A model generated the notes under the pieces. The model saw only the letters and a program-made list of their open reading frames with translations. It was not told the origin of the DNA and made no database searches. The translations under genes were made by a program, and so were the position numbers. Shown here in pieces: positions 1 to 10,396 of a stretch of DNA of 34,396 bases (position 1 is the stretch's first letter; the number at the start of each line of letters is the position of its first letter). The stretch is from Zygnema cylindricum (lineage: Eukaryota; Streptophyta; Zygnematophyceae; Zygnematales; Zygnemataceae): contig JBBHKE010000248.1 in the NCBI GenBank assembly GCA_037447655.1, forward strand, positions 438,552 to 472,947, in the 5' to 3' direction.

Positions 1-1405
1 TGCGAAAGCCGTGGTGACACCCCGGTTTTTTAGCGTTCTAAAGCGTATCATGTCTATCCAGTACAAAAAACTTTTGTTGGAGTTAAAAGCAGGCTACCCT
101 GCGGTGGTAATCGGCTAATGCTTTATTATGTTTAGGAATAATACCGATTTTTTTTATAGCATTTGTGATTTAATCACTATAATTGCAATAAAACACAAAA
201 ACACATCTTTTTTTTGTTTTGTAATTGTAGCCAAAATCGTAAATTTGCGGTTAGATACACAGTTGAAACTTTAAGTAATTGCTAAAAACGTTTAGCTGGA
301 GAGACTAAAGATCCATAATAAACACGCAAACCAGAGCATTACAAATTTAAAGCATAAAAAAACGTAAAGTATTAAAAATATTGTTGAATTTTACCGATAG
401 TTGTTCAAAACGTATTTTACGCACGAATCAAACGCACAAATAATACCTAGAAATCAGAGAGGTCGATTTGCAAAAATCGTTAATGAATTTCAAAGTTGAC
501 ACATAGATTGGCGTTTAAATGCTAAAACCGATGTTAATGTTTTGTTTTTTTTCTACACAAAAACACAAAATAACGTTAATATCACTAATTTAGTGTTTAC
601 GATATTTTTTTTAGCCATAATAAGGATTTGTATTATTTCGTAATCGGCTAATGGTGGCGTCCCATCGGACGAAAATTGAGGTTGTTTTCAAAAAACATGA
701 CCTATCTGTACTATGCGAAATCTTGCGATTTTTTGGCCCCACAGTGGTGCCGAAAGCGTCTACGTCGCCCGTAATTTGGGCGCGACCGTCGTTTAGGGTT
801 TATTTTATTTGTTTTTATTTTTTTTAATTAAAAAAACAACCCAAAACCTCTAATTTTTTTTTTATTCACGAACAACATAACAGAAAATCTTGCCAATATT
901 CTCCAAAAGTGTGGGAGGAAACGATGACCGTTGGTTTTTTCTTCGTGAAGCATTCGCTTCGAAAGTTTTTGTAAATGTTGATGTAAAAATTGAGCCGCGA
1001 TGCGTTTAACAATGAATATGCGTGTCACGATGTCAGCCAACGGAAATTAGGAAATTTCGCACATTATTTATGCATTATAAAATCCAGCATATCACAAAAG
1101 CAGTCTCGTAACAAACTTTCGTCACGCTATTTTTCTTACCACCCACACGTCACATTATTTGTGCCCGCAATCATCCGTCACACTATTTATGGCACCGCAT
1201 TTCCGTTTCGAAACCAAAAACCCTAAAAGATGAGTTGTTGTCAAAGGCAAAGCGTACAAAACTTATGTTGTACGATCACCTACTCACGTGGTGCGCAAGC
1301 ACGCAAATAATGGTTTCAAGTTAAAGATAGTCGGCGTGAAATATATTTGTTCATTTTCAGTATCCGATGTTAAGTCACATAGTACCACTCATACTTGTAC
1401 ACATG
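1..1405. other. AT-rich intergenic DNA, no gene
   Basis: I see no supportable coding region here. The stretch is rich in A and T runs and in the phrase 'acaaaaacacaa'. A 13-bp direct repeat TAATCGGCTAATG occurs at 108-120 and 641-653, which may be remnants of the two ends of an old insertion, but I find no inverted ends. Short frames on both strands are what AT-rich sequence gives by chance. Confidence 0.6.
1058..1195 (+). repeat. Short interspersed motif, four copies
   Basis: A motif close to CGTCACNTTATTTRTG recurs near 1059, 1120, 1148 and 1176; the last three copies are spaced about 28 bases apart. It looks like a small decayed tandem array. Function unknown. Confidence 0.5.
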
Positions 1406-1410
1406 GATTA

Positions 1411-2179
1411 TGTTGTTCTAGGACCACAGGTGCAGGTGACGGAGGTGAAGTAAGTAGGAGAAGTAGACATGATACACGCTCAGAAGCTATCAATAATCCA
1501 ACCAAGCAACTATTTACAAGTGCTCACCAAATCTTATACAAGGATCCAAACCTCACAAAACTCTATCAAAACAAAAGAATTTTATAAACACTAACAACTC
1601 CCAAAGTTTCAACACAATTGACCTGACAACACTTAAGATATAATGCTCAGAAGTTTCCCAAAAACTGTCTGCAGTTTACTACTTGGAAGTCTGGATACAT
1701 TTTGTGTTATGAGTCCTAAGTCTTATACATGTGTTGTACCGCTGATACCAGTGTACCCGAGAGGTACGTCAAACCGCCAAGCTAATACTAATCTATCAAG
1801 CTACCACTGAGCTACCAATAGGCTATTGCTGATCTAACTAGATTAATATCTATTGCAGCTGCTCTGTACTAAACTGAATCTTGTTAAAATATCCGCCGCT
1901 GCGTCGTCCGTACGGATCGTATCAAATGTAATCACAGTTGCGTTGTCCTGACTTCGTCGGTGCTACTTTGTTCTAACTGTGTTGCAACTGCTTTGCTGTA
2001 TCGCAGGTGCGTTGCTGTATTGCAGTTGCGTTGCTGTATCGCAGCTGCGTTGTCTTCCCTTGATGTGTGACGTGGATGTGGATATAAGTGTCAAACCAAG
2101 ATACATGAAATAGTGCTTTAGGTGAAGACTAGTGTCCTCATATTGATTTTTTGAGATTTAAAGCTTTTGAAAAACAACA
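1411..2179 (-). mobile_element. Solo LTR H (family 2), with 5-bp target duplication
   Basis: The segment begins TGTTGTTCTAGG and ends AAAACAACA on the plus strand, so both ends carry the TGTTGT/ACAACA inverted ends of an LTR. It is flanked by the perfect 5-bp duplication GATTA at 1406-1410 and 2180-2184. Internal blocks match LTR G (2556-3509) and, in reverse orientation, LTR F (9091-10396). Shared features are the 'gtttcccaaaaa' block near its low-coordinate end and the 'tccgtacggatc' stretch with its repeated 'gcagttgcgttgctgtat' phrases at about 1905-2060. The orientation follows from those alignments. At 769 bp it is the shortest copy, so it carries internal deletions. No retroelement coding sequence lies beside it, so it is a solo LTR left by recombination. 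Confidence 0.88.
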
Positions 2180-2184
2180 GATTA

Positions 2185-2550
2185 CAGACTTTGCGCGATA
2201 TAACATCGTTCATAATGTAACATTTTGTAATGCAGGCCGTACGATTACAAAATTTCTTGATGGAACGCCATACTAAAGCGATCCTTCGCGTACAAACGTT
2301 TTCTTCCCCAAATTTTGTACTTTATTTTTTACATATGCAATGAAATATATAATTGCCCACCTAAATAAGTTGTCAATTCCAGTAATTTGAACTAGCATCA
2401 TCAATCTTGATTAATGAAATACCTTTGGTCGCCATTTTGGAAACCTTTAAATAGGCGTTTGTGTGTTTGTCCGCGCGACCTTGAACCACGTCAGCGACGG
2501 CGACGACAAGCGTGGCCACAACACGGACCGCGTTGACGACAACGATGACC
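2185..2550. other. Spacer between solo LTRs, no gene
   Basis: AT-rich at first, then from about 2470 rich in GAC, CGA and CCA triplets. That GC-richer simple sequence continues beyond LTR G at 3515, so it was one tract before LTR G inserted. The 18-bp string starting 'ggccgtacgatt' at 2236 recurs at 33351. Confidence 0.5.
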
Positions 2551-2555
2551 ACCAC

Positions 2556-3509
2556 TGTTGTCCATAGCTTATTTCAGCCATGGATTACTCACGGAAACAC
2601 CCACAAACTACCTCAATATTAGCTGTGTTTTAGACACCACTGATTACTCCACACTAAACGAAATAGTCTCAAACTGCACCAATATGCAGTATACCATATA
2701 CACTGAAAAATCCAAAAGTTACAGCCAAATCCACCAAGGCATCTAGATGATATAGGCTCTAGAGTTTCCCAAAAATAGTTGACTGCTTCACAAACTAACC
2801 ACTTAGACTGAGCACAGAATCTTACAGAAATACTGAAATACAATGAAACTTCACACACATATAGATTCTATATCATAGAATAACTCCACAAAGTTTCACA
2901 TGAAAGCACCAATCAGAGTGATCACACCAACAGGTCAAAGATGCAGAAAACAGTCTTCCATTACTTTGATTAACTTGACTGCGATACATAAAATAATCTA
3001 AGTCCTGCAAGTTATACTCAGAGTACGGAGGCATACCAGCCGTGCTGTATCTACTCTAATAACTTAACTAGTCAAAAAGACAAACCTCTGTTGTACATAT
3101 ATTTACATCGTAGTATGTCAGAAACTAAGCTACCAATAAGCAACCACTAAGCTACCACTATCGTTTAATCATCATTACTTGAAATCTATCCTATTCATAT
3201 TATCCGTAGTTGCGCTAGCTGCGCTGGCTGCGCTTTCCGTACGGATCATAAAAATAGCCGCAACTGCGTTGACTTAACTGCGTCGCAGCTGCTCCGTACC
3301 GGCGGCGCCTATTTAAACATTCCGTTTATTTTACATCGGATCGCTTCGCGATCCGCCGTCCATTTGTCATTGCTGTTCACACCACTCAATGAGTCTTTTA
3401 CGTAACTTTAATAAACAATCCGTTCGCTCCCCCAATCCGTGAATCTATTCAAACCTCCATATTAAATCCAATTAGCAGTTACGCACGAAACTGACTTTTC
3501 AAAACAACA
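2556..3509 (-). mobile_element. Solo LTR G (family 2), with 5-bp target duplication
   Basis: Plus-strand ends are TGTTGTCCATAG and AAAACAACA. They are flanked by the perfect 5-bp duplication ACCAC at 2551-2555 and 3510-3514. Read on the minus strand, it aligns from its first base with LTR F at 9091 (TGTTGTTTT...GTTTCGTGCGT). The alignment continues through the block around 'ggacggcggatcgcg' (minus strand of about 3335-3365, F at about 9273) and the block 'cggctggtatgcctccgtac' (minus strand of about 3025-3045, F about 9890). The low-coordinate end matches the end of F (CTATGGACAACA). Length 954 bp. No internal region is attached, so it is a solo LTR. Confidence 0.9.
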
Positions 3510-3514
3510 ACCAC

Positions 3515-3890
3515 AACAGGGACCACGACAGCGACGACGACCGCGTCCGCCACATTGACATCTACCACAACAGAGACCACGAAAGTGTTAGACAACTACG
3601 CCGACACCGAAAGAAACGATGTACAGATATTACAGACCGACAATAGTGACACGATGCACAAATTCAAAGTACGCTATCTGCATTCGAAAACGACAATTTC
3701 GTCGTGACGTCGAATGCGTGGTAAATACACCGACCAGGTAACATAAATTAAATAAATTAATAAAAAACACGACCACGACATCGACAATGATAGCGACAGC
3801 GAACCGCGACTTCGACAGCGACCACGAAAGCGATGTCGACAACGACCACGACCACACCGACCGGGTCACACTAAAAGTTAGGCGCGGTTC
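3515..3890. repeat. GAC/CGA/CCA-rich simple-sequence tract
   Basis: Degenerate repeats of phrases such as GACCACGACAGCGAC run through about 3530-3600 and 3770-3870, with the same composition left of LTR G at 2470-2550. One frame (3787-3993) reads as an Asp/His-rich peptide, which is a by-product of the triplet repetition. I treat it as cryptic simple sequence, not a gene. Confidence 0.55.
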
Positions 3891-4296
3891 GCGTGTCATG
3901 ACGCAAAAGTTTTACATGCACCGTATTAAAGTAGGGCTAGTCAGAGAAAGTGGCGCATATGGTGTATGTGCATATTTAGATGATGACTATTAGGAACGCG
4001 TTAAAAACATCAAAAAATGTAGTAATGCTGTGTCAATATGTTTTATTATAACCCCGAAACACAAAAAAACACAAAACTCAAGATTTTTGTAGCTCTCAAG
4101 TATTTGTACGGGTGTGCCATTTCGGTCTAATTCATGCGTCAACCAACACAAGAGGAACTACGATTTCATTTAGGTAAGCTGATTAACCACCCTATGGTTT
4201 CGTTCGCCTGAAAAGTGTATTACTATTGTCAAAAGAAAAAAGGAAAAATAAAAAAGAACTAATGTTCTACGACGGTGTCATGCCGCATGGTGTCGG
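3891..4296. other. Intergenic, nothing recognised
   Basis: AT-rich with short A runs; no coding region, RNA gene or clear repeat boundary seen before the 20-bp array begins. Confidence 0.5.
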
Positions 4297-4408
4297 TCGC
4301 GGGCATGAATGATATTTTGCATGCGCGCACGATATTTCGCTCGCACACATGATATTGTGCACGCGCAAGCGATATTTTGCATGCGTGCACGATATTTCGC
4401 ACGCACGC
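4297..4408. repeat. 20-bp minisatellite, left part
   Basis: About five and a half units of exactly 20 bp, close to NYGCGYRCRCGATATTKYGC; each unit carries a GATATT core and alternating GC/CA dinucleotides. The array is cut at 4408 by LTR C and resumes at 5600. It has no spacers, so it is not a CRISPR array. Confidence 0.85.
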
Positions 4409-4610
4409 TGTTGAAATTTAAGTATTTTATAGGTCTAGAGATTGTAAAATAAAAAGGCAAAAAGGGGACACTGACAACCTATCTGTAACTCTTCACTCAA
4501 GTCCCCACACTTGTCGCAGTCACTAAAGACTTGAGGAGGGGTTAGATCCATGGTTGCCTAGGTTGTCCAAAGTGGACAGGAAGGCAATTCTTAATAGAGT
4601 TATCTATAAG

Positions 4611-4684
4611 GTGTGACGGACCCAGGATTTGATCTTGGTACCTGCCGTCTGTCAAACTAGCCGTTCGCTTTAACCAACAAGTCT
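4611..4684 (-). other. Antisense tRNA-like module in LTR C
   Basis: On the minus strand this reads as a D-arm/A-box-like stretch (GACTTGTTGGTTAAAGCG). About 35 bases on comes a T-arm-like hairpin, stem CCAAG, loop ATCAAAT, stem CCTGG, overlapping a B-box-like sequence. The same layout sits at the same distance (about 200-290 bases) from the start of every family-1 LTR here. This copy lacks the T run that follows the module in the other copies. It is tRNA-like, not a tRNA gene: no acceptor stem can be formed. Confidence 0.6.
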
Positions 4685-5068
4685 AAATACAGTGCTAGAG
4701 TACAATAGGTTTGACAGATATTTATATTTGTACACGTAGACTAGTTCGTCTAACGGAAATAGATACGTAATGCATAGATACAGGTTTGTATAGTACGGAG
4801 TACGATTTAATGTTTTTTATGAAACGGATACCGCGCATTTGTTTCGAACGCGAAACAAATATCGCACGTATGTTTTCAACGACTACAATTGTATCCGGTT
4901 TGATCGGACGGCCACGATAGGCGCCGCGATCACGGATCATGTACTTTTGGCGTTTTTCAGTCATCGCCACGTCATGTGACACGTGGCGCGACAATGTTGG
5001 ATTGCGGCGACTCCGAAGATTGCGGTAACAAATCCGGCTATGACACGTGTCGACATTTTGGCCATGTT

Positions 5069-5230
5069 GTACAACGGTCGTACAGAAAGTACACCAGCAC
5101 CTGTACTTTTCTGTACGACACACTAATTTGATTGGTGGCGTACTTCAGTAGATAGAGTTTTAGAGAGGGAATAGGACTTAGAAAATTTTGGGTAAGTAGC
5201 TGCCTCTCCTAGAGAGCACCTTGTATAAAT
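5069..5230 (+). promoter_or_regulatory. U3 promoter of LTR C: GTAC cluster and TATA box
   Basis: Five GTAC tetranucleotides lie within 48 bp (5069, 5080, 5089, 5103, 5113). A reversed CCAAT box (GATTGG, near 5129) and TATAAAT at 5224-5230 follow. The same order occurs in LTRs A and B, and in D without a clear CCAAT box. GTAC is the core bound by plant SBP/SPL proteins, so these could be their sites; that is inference. Confidence 0.55.
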
Positions 5231-5599
5231 GGCAAACTTTGGCCAGCCATAACTATTAATTTACTTGACCATTTTCAGTGATTCTTTTTGCTGCCGACTG
5301 AGGGGAGTCCAGGCTACACAAGGATGTAGTCGGTCAGAGTTTTTGTCTGCCAGGGTGGCGGTATTTCTAAGGGAAAGTCAAAGTGGGTGAATGTGTCCAA
5401 ATCTCATATTCTAACTTAGCATTTTGTGTTGGAACTGACCAAACACAAAGTGTTATTTCACAGGGGTGAATCTATATTTGGGTTCTGATTGTCAAGGTAT
5501 CAGTCATTTGGGTTTATATCAACTTGGAGTCAGCACTATCTAGATAAGCTTCTTTTGGATCTGCTTACTCTGAGGGTTAATGGAGGTCTCAGAGATTCA

Positions 5600-5780
5600 C
5601 ACGCATGATATTGTGCACGCGCGAGCGATATTTTGCATGCGTGCACGATATCGCGCATGTACGCACGATATTGTGCACGCGCACACGATATTCAACGCGC
5701 TCGCACGAAATCATACACGCAGACACAATTATTTTTGCGCGCGTGCATGATTTCTGTTCGCACGTGCAAAGGCACGTCAG
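5600..5780. repeat. 20-bp minisatellite, right part
   Basis: Continuation of the array at 4297-4408 after LTR C: about nine 20-bp units, the first five close to consensus and the last four increasingly diverged, as expected at an array edge. The first bases (CACGC) are the right copy of the LTR C target duplication. Confidence 0.85.
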
Positions 5781-5794
5781 TTCACTTATCTTTT

Positions 5795-6085
5795 ACGTGT
5801 ACGCAATTCGCGTACACGTCTATTTGTATATGTAGTAATTGCGTGCGTACTATTGTTTTGTTTCGTGCGTAGGCATACAATTTTGGTGTACATACGTGAA
5901 GTATCGTTTGGCGATGCAGCGTGATATCCGGGAGTACCATCGACGCTTCGAGGTACCATTATATACTTAAAGTCGCGAACCCATGTAGGTTCGCGCGTAC
6001 ATGTAGTTAGGGAGGGTTTTTTACCCTCGGACGGTGGATTATGCGGAACGTACAACAGACAGTGTTGGCCGCCTATTGGCCAACA
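5795..6085. repeat. Three short perfect hairpins
   Basis: ACGTGTACGC at 5795-5804 pairs with 5810-5819 around a 5-base loop. CGCGAACC at 5974-5981 pairs with 5988-5995 around a 6-base loop. TGTTGGCC at 6063-6070 pairs with 6078-6085 around a 7-base loop. All three arms are perfect. They could be remnants of small inverted-repeat elements. Confidence 0.7.
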
Positions 6086-6680
6086 TTCTAAGTAGTTTCA
6101 TATATGTAAAGTAGACTAGAAGTAGGCTAGTTTCGTTTAGGCCTAGCGTAGCTTCTACTTAGTCTATTTTTAGACTTAGAATTTCTAGCTTTTGGACAAG
6201 AATTTTCTCTTGGCTGCGGAGCTGTTTTCTTGCTTCCTCCTTGCCACCGATTTCCCACTATTTCCTTTTCTTCTTGTTAGCTAGCAATAGATGCTAGTTA
6301 CCGTACATATTTTTCTCTCATTGTGTTCTGTCTCGTTTTTAATCCACACGACTTTGGCTAAGATCGGAAGGTTTCCCTCCAAATCTGTCTTTTTAGCGAT
6401 TGTTCGAGTGGAGGCTTGAGGCGTGGCATCTTGTATTGGGCTGCGCCGTTCAATACAGCTGGACGGTTTGTTTGAGTGTATTTGTTTGTGTGGCATTTCG
6501 GTTGTATAGTAAAAGTTCTTTTTTTTACCGAATCCGAATTTCTTGGTTTGGTTGGAAGTGTGTATTTTGCTTCGTTGCTTTCCTATGAGATAACTCTTGT
6601 AAAGAATACGTTAAAGACCCAAGTGCCTAGTGGCTACCTTGTGGCTTAGTATTCTTGTCCAAAAGAAAAAAAAAAACCGA

Positions 6681-6687
<7 letters not shown>
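6086..6687. other. Pyrimidine-rich spacer, no gene
   Basis: T- and CT-rich sequence without a supportable reading frame. It has the texture of an untranslated leader or an LTR, but I could not match it to another part of the window. Confidence 0.4.

Positions 6688-6720
<33 letters not shown>
6688..6720. repeat. (TA)n microsatellite
   Basis: About fourteen TA units, preceded by A runs and followed by T and A runs. Confidence 0.9.
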
Positions 6721-6721
<1 letters not shown>

Positions 6722-6779
6722 TGTATAATAAAAAAAAACATTTTGTTTTTGTTTTCTGCTATTTCTTTCAATCTTTGTC

Positions 6780-8904
6780 TCTTATTCTGGTGCCACTATA
6801 TTTCTTGGTGTTAGTGTTATACCTATAATTTTGTAGCAAATGTAGGGTTAATCTGCGGAATTAGGGTTTGGCGACAAGATTAGGGTTTTGGCTGCAAAAT
6901 TTTGGTTGCACCAGATTTAGAGTTTGTTCCTTTTGATTCTAGTCCTTAGGTTGGTATCCTTCTATTCTTTGGCTGCAGATTTGGAGTTTTGGCCGTCTAT
7001 AATTAGGGTTTGGCTTTGGAATTAGAGTTTTCCAAGTGGAATTAGGGTTTGCTGCTGGCTTTGGATTATTGTGGTCACAAGTTTGGCTGTATATCTGGAG
7101 TTTGAGCGGCCTACGCCTTTATTCTAACACACTTTTCCTATCTATCGCATTTGTGTCTCTTATTGGTTACTTTTCTTCCACACAAACTCTTTATTTTATT
7201 TCTTCCATTGGTTCCCTAACATTCCACGGCGTACATCGTTGCCGTACGGACGGGGCTCGCGGAGGGTTATTTTGGAGTTGTTGCTTGGAGCAATTTTTAT
7301 CCCAAAGAGCTCTGCAAAACCCGACTTGCTTCGAACAAGTTTGGTTCACCCTTAGTGCTCACCAGAGTACTAAAGGTGTTTGTAAGTAGGCGATGCATTG
7401 CGGGTGCAAGAGCATTCCGATTTAGAGTGGACACTCGTGTAGGGGATCGGTGTGGAGGGGTTCCATCGTGAACCTTTCTTATTGAGCATTTGAATTTTCC
7501 AGCTTTCCCTGCATGCTATCGGTACCTAGGTGGCTTTGGATTTTTGTGTGACTATCTCGAGTGGGATTTCTTGCTAGATCTAGCCGTGGGTGGCACTTTG
7601 TAAACCATTTCTCGGCTTTGTGTCAAGCTCGTGTGCATCTTCGACACATTTGCACTCCCAGGAGTTCCGGGGCCTCGTTCCACCTTGTACAGACTCCAAC
7701 GTACGGAGAAGGGGGGGGACAACCCGTCGGATCAAAACTTTGTATTTTTATCATGGAACACCACGCACTTTAGTTCACCTTAAACGGAGGTCTGATTGCG
7801 GAGTTAGTCCGGAGCAAAGGTGGCTGCTCCACTACATGGCATCCGTTCTATGTAGCTCTAGCGGAGGGGTACATTGTGGAACGGCACACAACCTTTAAGA
7901 TTGTCCCGTAGATCTTGCTGTTAGCTGTCAGTAGGATACTAGTTCAGGTTTAACAGACGCGCAGAGCATTTATGACACCGGGTAAAAGTTAGACGTTTCA
8001 CGTCAATTCAGAACTTGTTGCTTACTAGTGTAACATAAGAGGACCTTTGGCTGTTAATCCAGCCGGCGCCAGTAGCTTAACTTTTTGCCTTGGGTGTAGT
8101 AGAGCCTGGTTTGTCTTGTGTCCGTACGATAACAATTGTTGACAGTTGATTGGCTTTGAGCATTGCTTTGACTTTGGTGGATGCATTAGGACAGACTTTT
8201 TGTTGTATAAGACACTTTGGGCCGAAGGAGACAGGTTGCACTTTCAGTACTGTCTCTTGAGAAAACCCCTAGAGAATATAATCAACATTTTCTTTTGGAG
8301 AACTGTTGCATTTTTTCGTTGACTCTATTTGCCATCTTTGTTTTGGATTGTGTGTTTTAGAGACCGTAGCTCGGGTGGGTGGTTGGCACTATTCTCTCTT
8401 TGGGCGGTTTGGACTTTCGCTGTTTGAAACTTAGAAGAGTCCTGTCGGATCTGTACGGTAGAACCGAGGGGGTGAGGGAGAATCATACCTGTCTTCGGGG
8501 CCATTGGGAGAGTTTCCTTCTAATGAGTTTTGTCATCGTTGCTCTCCGAGGTATCTTCGCTCGCTTCACCATTATCGTTGACTTATATCTTTATTTCCAT
8601 TCTCTGGGGCAAGGTGATATAGTTTTATATGAAAGAGCCGATTTTTATTGTTTCTATATTTCTGCGTGGGAGTTATTTGCGTACTTTTGTGGTCGTCTTT
8701 GGCTTTTGTCCGGAGTTCTAGTGGGCCGGATAAGACGACTATCATTCCTTTTCTATTCTTTGGAGAGTGGTCAGGGGTGTAGCATTTAGTAGGCTCCTGG
8801 TGGATAAGCACAGTACTGAAAGAGCCATTGTCCCCTTTTGAGTTAAAGAGGATAGCTGGAGAGGGTAGTGCACTTTAGATTTAGCTCCTCTTATCAGGTC
8901 AATC
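6780..8904 (+). other. Long T-rich leader-like region, no gene
   Basis: Over two kilobases of T- and G-rich sequence without a coherent reading frame. It ends just before an ATG (8905) that opens an acidic, gag-like frame. Between 6843 and 7050 the phrase TTAGGGTTT (the plant telomere-like 'telo-box' in reverse) occurs four times, with a fifth partial copy. The texture fits a long 5' leader or a large LTR of the element whose gag-like remnant follows, but no LTR ends or primer-binding site could be identified, so this is only a suggestion. Confidence 0.35.
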
Positions 8905-9090
8905 ATGGGCGGAAGGGATGATCAAGATCGGGACCTTACAGGTGTCAGTCAGGAAGAGAGGGAGAGGCACGAAGCAGTGGCCCAAGAGGAAGAGTCGTAG
9001 GTGCCCGAGGAAGCAGTCCCCTTTTGCTTTTGCTTTAAACATAGTGCAATTTCTCAAGGGAATGATGCCTATGCCGGTCCTAGTTGAGAC
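8905..9090 (+). pseudogene. N-terminal part of broken gag-like ORF
   Basis: An ATG at 8905 opens a frame reading MGGRDDQDRDLTGVSQEERE and on, strongly acidic and charged. A TAG stops it at codon 32 (8998-9000). By the end of the segment the plausible frame has shifted (MPMPVLVET, ending at the LTR F insertion). The right part of the same coding region appears to resume at 10397. I do not recognise the family; a charged, low-complexity start after a long leader suits a retroelement gag, which is inference. Confidence 0.4.
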
Positions 9091-10396
9091 TGTTGTTTTT
9101 TAAAAGTTGGTTTCGTGCGTACTCGACATTTTGTGCGCACGCGACGTTTCGCGTGCGTAATATTGAAAGTAATGTGGTGGTTCGAATGGATTTGCGGATT
9201 GGGGGAGTAAATGTACAGTAAAATTAAAGGGACGTGATGTAGTAATTGAGTGACGCGGAATGCGTTAATAAATGGACGGCGGATCGCGACGCGATCCGAT
9301 GTGAAGTTTACGAAATGCACGTCGCCGGTACGGAACATATAATTTGAACAAATGTAATTTATATGCAACAAGCGACGTTTATGAAAAATGACGTGTACTT
9401 TATTTGCCGCATTTATTGCAAAGGACGCGGCTGCGGTACGGAAATGATTTCGGTTGTACGATTATTATTTTAACAAGTGGACATGAATGACTAAATTCTC
9501 TTCGCGACGTCATGGGATATTTGACGACTCGCGTGGATTTCGTTTGGATTTTTATGACCACGTGGCGCGACATCAAGGGTGCCGAATTAGATCGACGGGC
9601 GGCGGATATAGGCCGTCGATATTTTTCAAGTAGTAGAGACGCGAAATCGCGTCAATCACACGATGTTTATTTTGGACGTCCCGGATTGTTTGACGAAATT
9701 CGAGGAGTTCAGTTGAGTGACTCAGCATGACTGAGCATACGATTTTGTAATATTGTGTGTACTTTGTAAATATTTACAACAATGGTTTGTCTTTATGTGT
9801 ATTAGTTATTAGTGTAGATTTACTCTTTTTGACATACCTCGAAGTATTCGGGTTTATTAACATTAATAGAGGTAGGTAGTAAATTGCGTACGGCTGGTAT
9901 GCCTCCGTACACTCAGTAATGAGCTCGTGTATATTTGTAGGACTAAGTCATTTTTAGTCATAGGAACTTTTGGACCAAAAACTGTTTATGGTGTTTTTTT
10001 GGCAATTTTATCTGAGGATTACTCTCAGATCTGTTGGCAGAATTATCTGAAATTCTGCATGTGTGTTCCTCTTTATATTTTTATTATTTTCACAGATTTG
10101 CAGGCCTATTGTGTGCCTGGTCTGTGTTTTACTTCATTGTGAAGTTAGTCTGTTTTATCAAAGTTCTGGCAGACTGTTTTTCTGCAACTTTGACTAGATG
10201 ATGTGATCGCTCTGTTTATTATATTTGTCTGAAACTTTGTGAGGTTATTTCAAAGTCTAGATAATATCTGCTGATGTTGTTTAAGCTTGTTTTGTTTTTT
10301 CTGTAGAATTCTGTGTTGATTCAAAGAAGGCTGTTTTTGGGTAGTCTGTGGTGCTTCCGAGGGTGAATCCATGGCTAGAAATGGCTATGGACAACA
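9091..10396 (+). mobile_element. LTR F (family 2), probably a solo LTR
   Basis: It begins TGTTGTTTTTTAAAAG and ends GCTATGGACAACA, giving the same TGTTGT/ACAACA ends as G and H, with collinear homology to G over most of its length. At 1306 bp it is the longest family-2 copy. Near the start (9107-9165) it carries about two and a half 20-bp units that resemble the minisatellite at 4297 and are missing from G. A CACGTG box lies at 9559-9564. The flanks are GAGAC (left) and CAAAC (right), so the duplication is not exact. A protein frame seems to continue across the insertion, which favours an old solo LTR over the 5' LTR of a full element. Confidence 0.72.

Larger units (their letters stand above)
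4409..5599 (+). mobile_element. Solo LTR C (family 1), with 5-bp target duplication
   Basis: It starts TGTTGAAATTTAAG and ends AGAGATTCA, flanked by the perfect duplication CACGC at 4404-4408 and 5600-5604. Its start matches those of LTRs A, B and D (TGTTGAAAT), the LTRs of the copia elements at 21-30 kb, so this is the same superfamily in plus orientation. From 5' to 3' it contains an antisense tRNA-like module (4611-4684), a CACGTG box at 4980-4985 and a second at 5044-5049. A GTAC cluster (5069-5116), a reversed CCAAT box near 5129, a TATA box at 5224-5230 and the family block GTGATTCTTTTTGCTG near 5278-5293 follow. The 1191-bp length fits a full LTR. No internal sequence follows, so it is solo. 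Confidence 0.93.

Noticed and set aside
3787-3993. Asp/His-rich 68-residue frame
   Set aside because: Produced by GAC/CAC simple sequence that has no other coding signal and continues out of frame.
4297-5780. 20-bp array as CRISPR-like
   Set aside because: Units are head to tail with no spacers, and the genome is eukaryotic.
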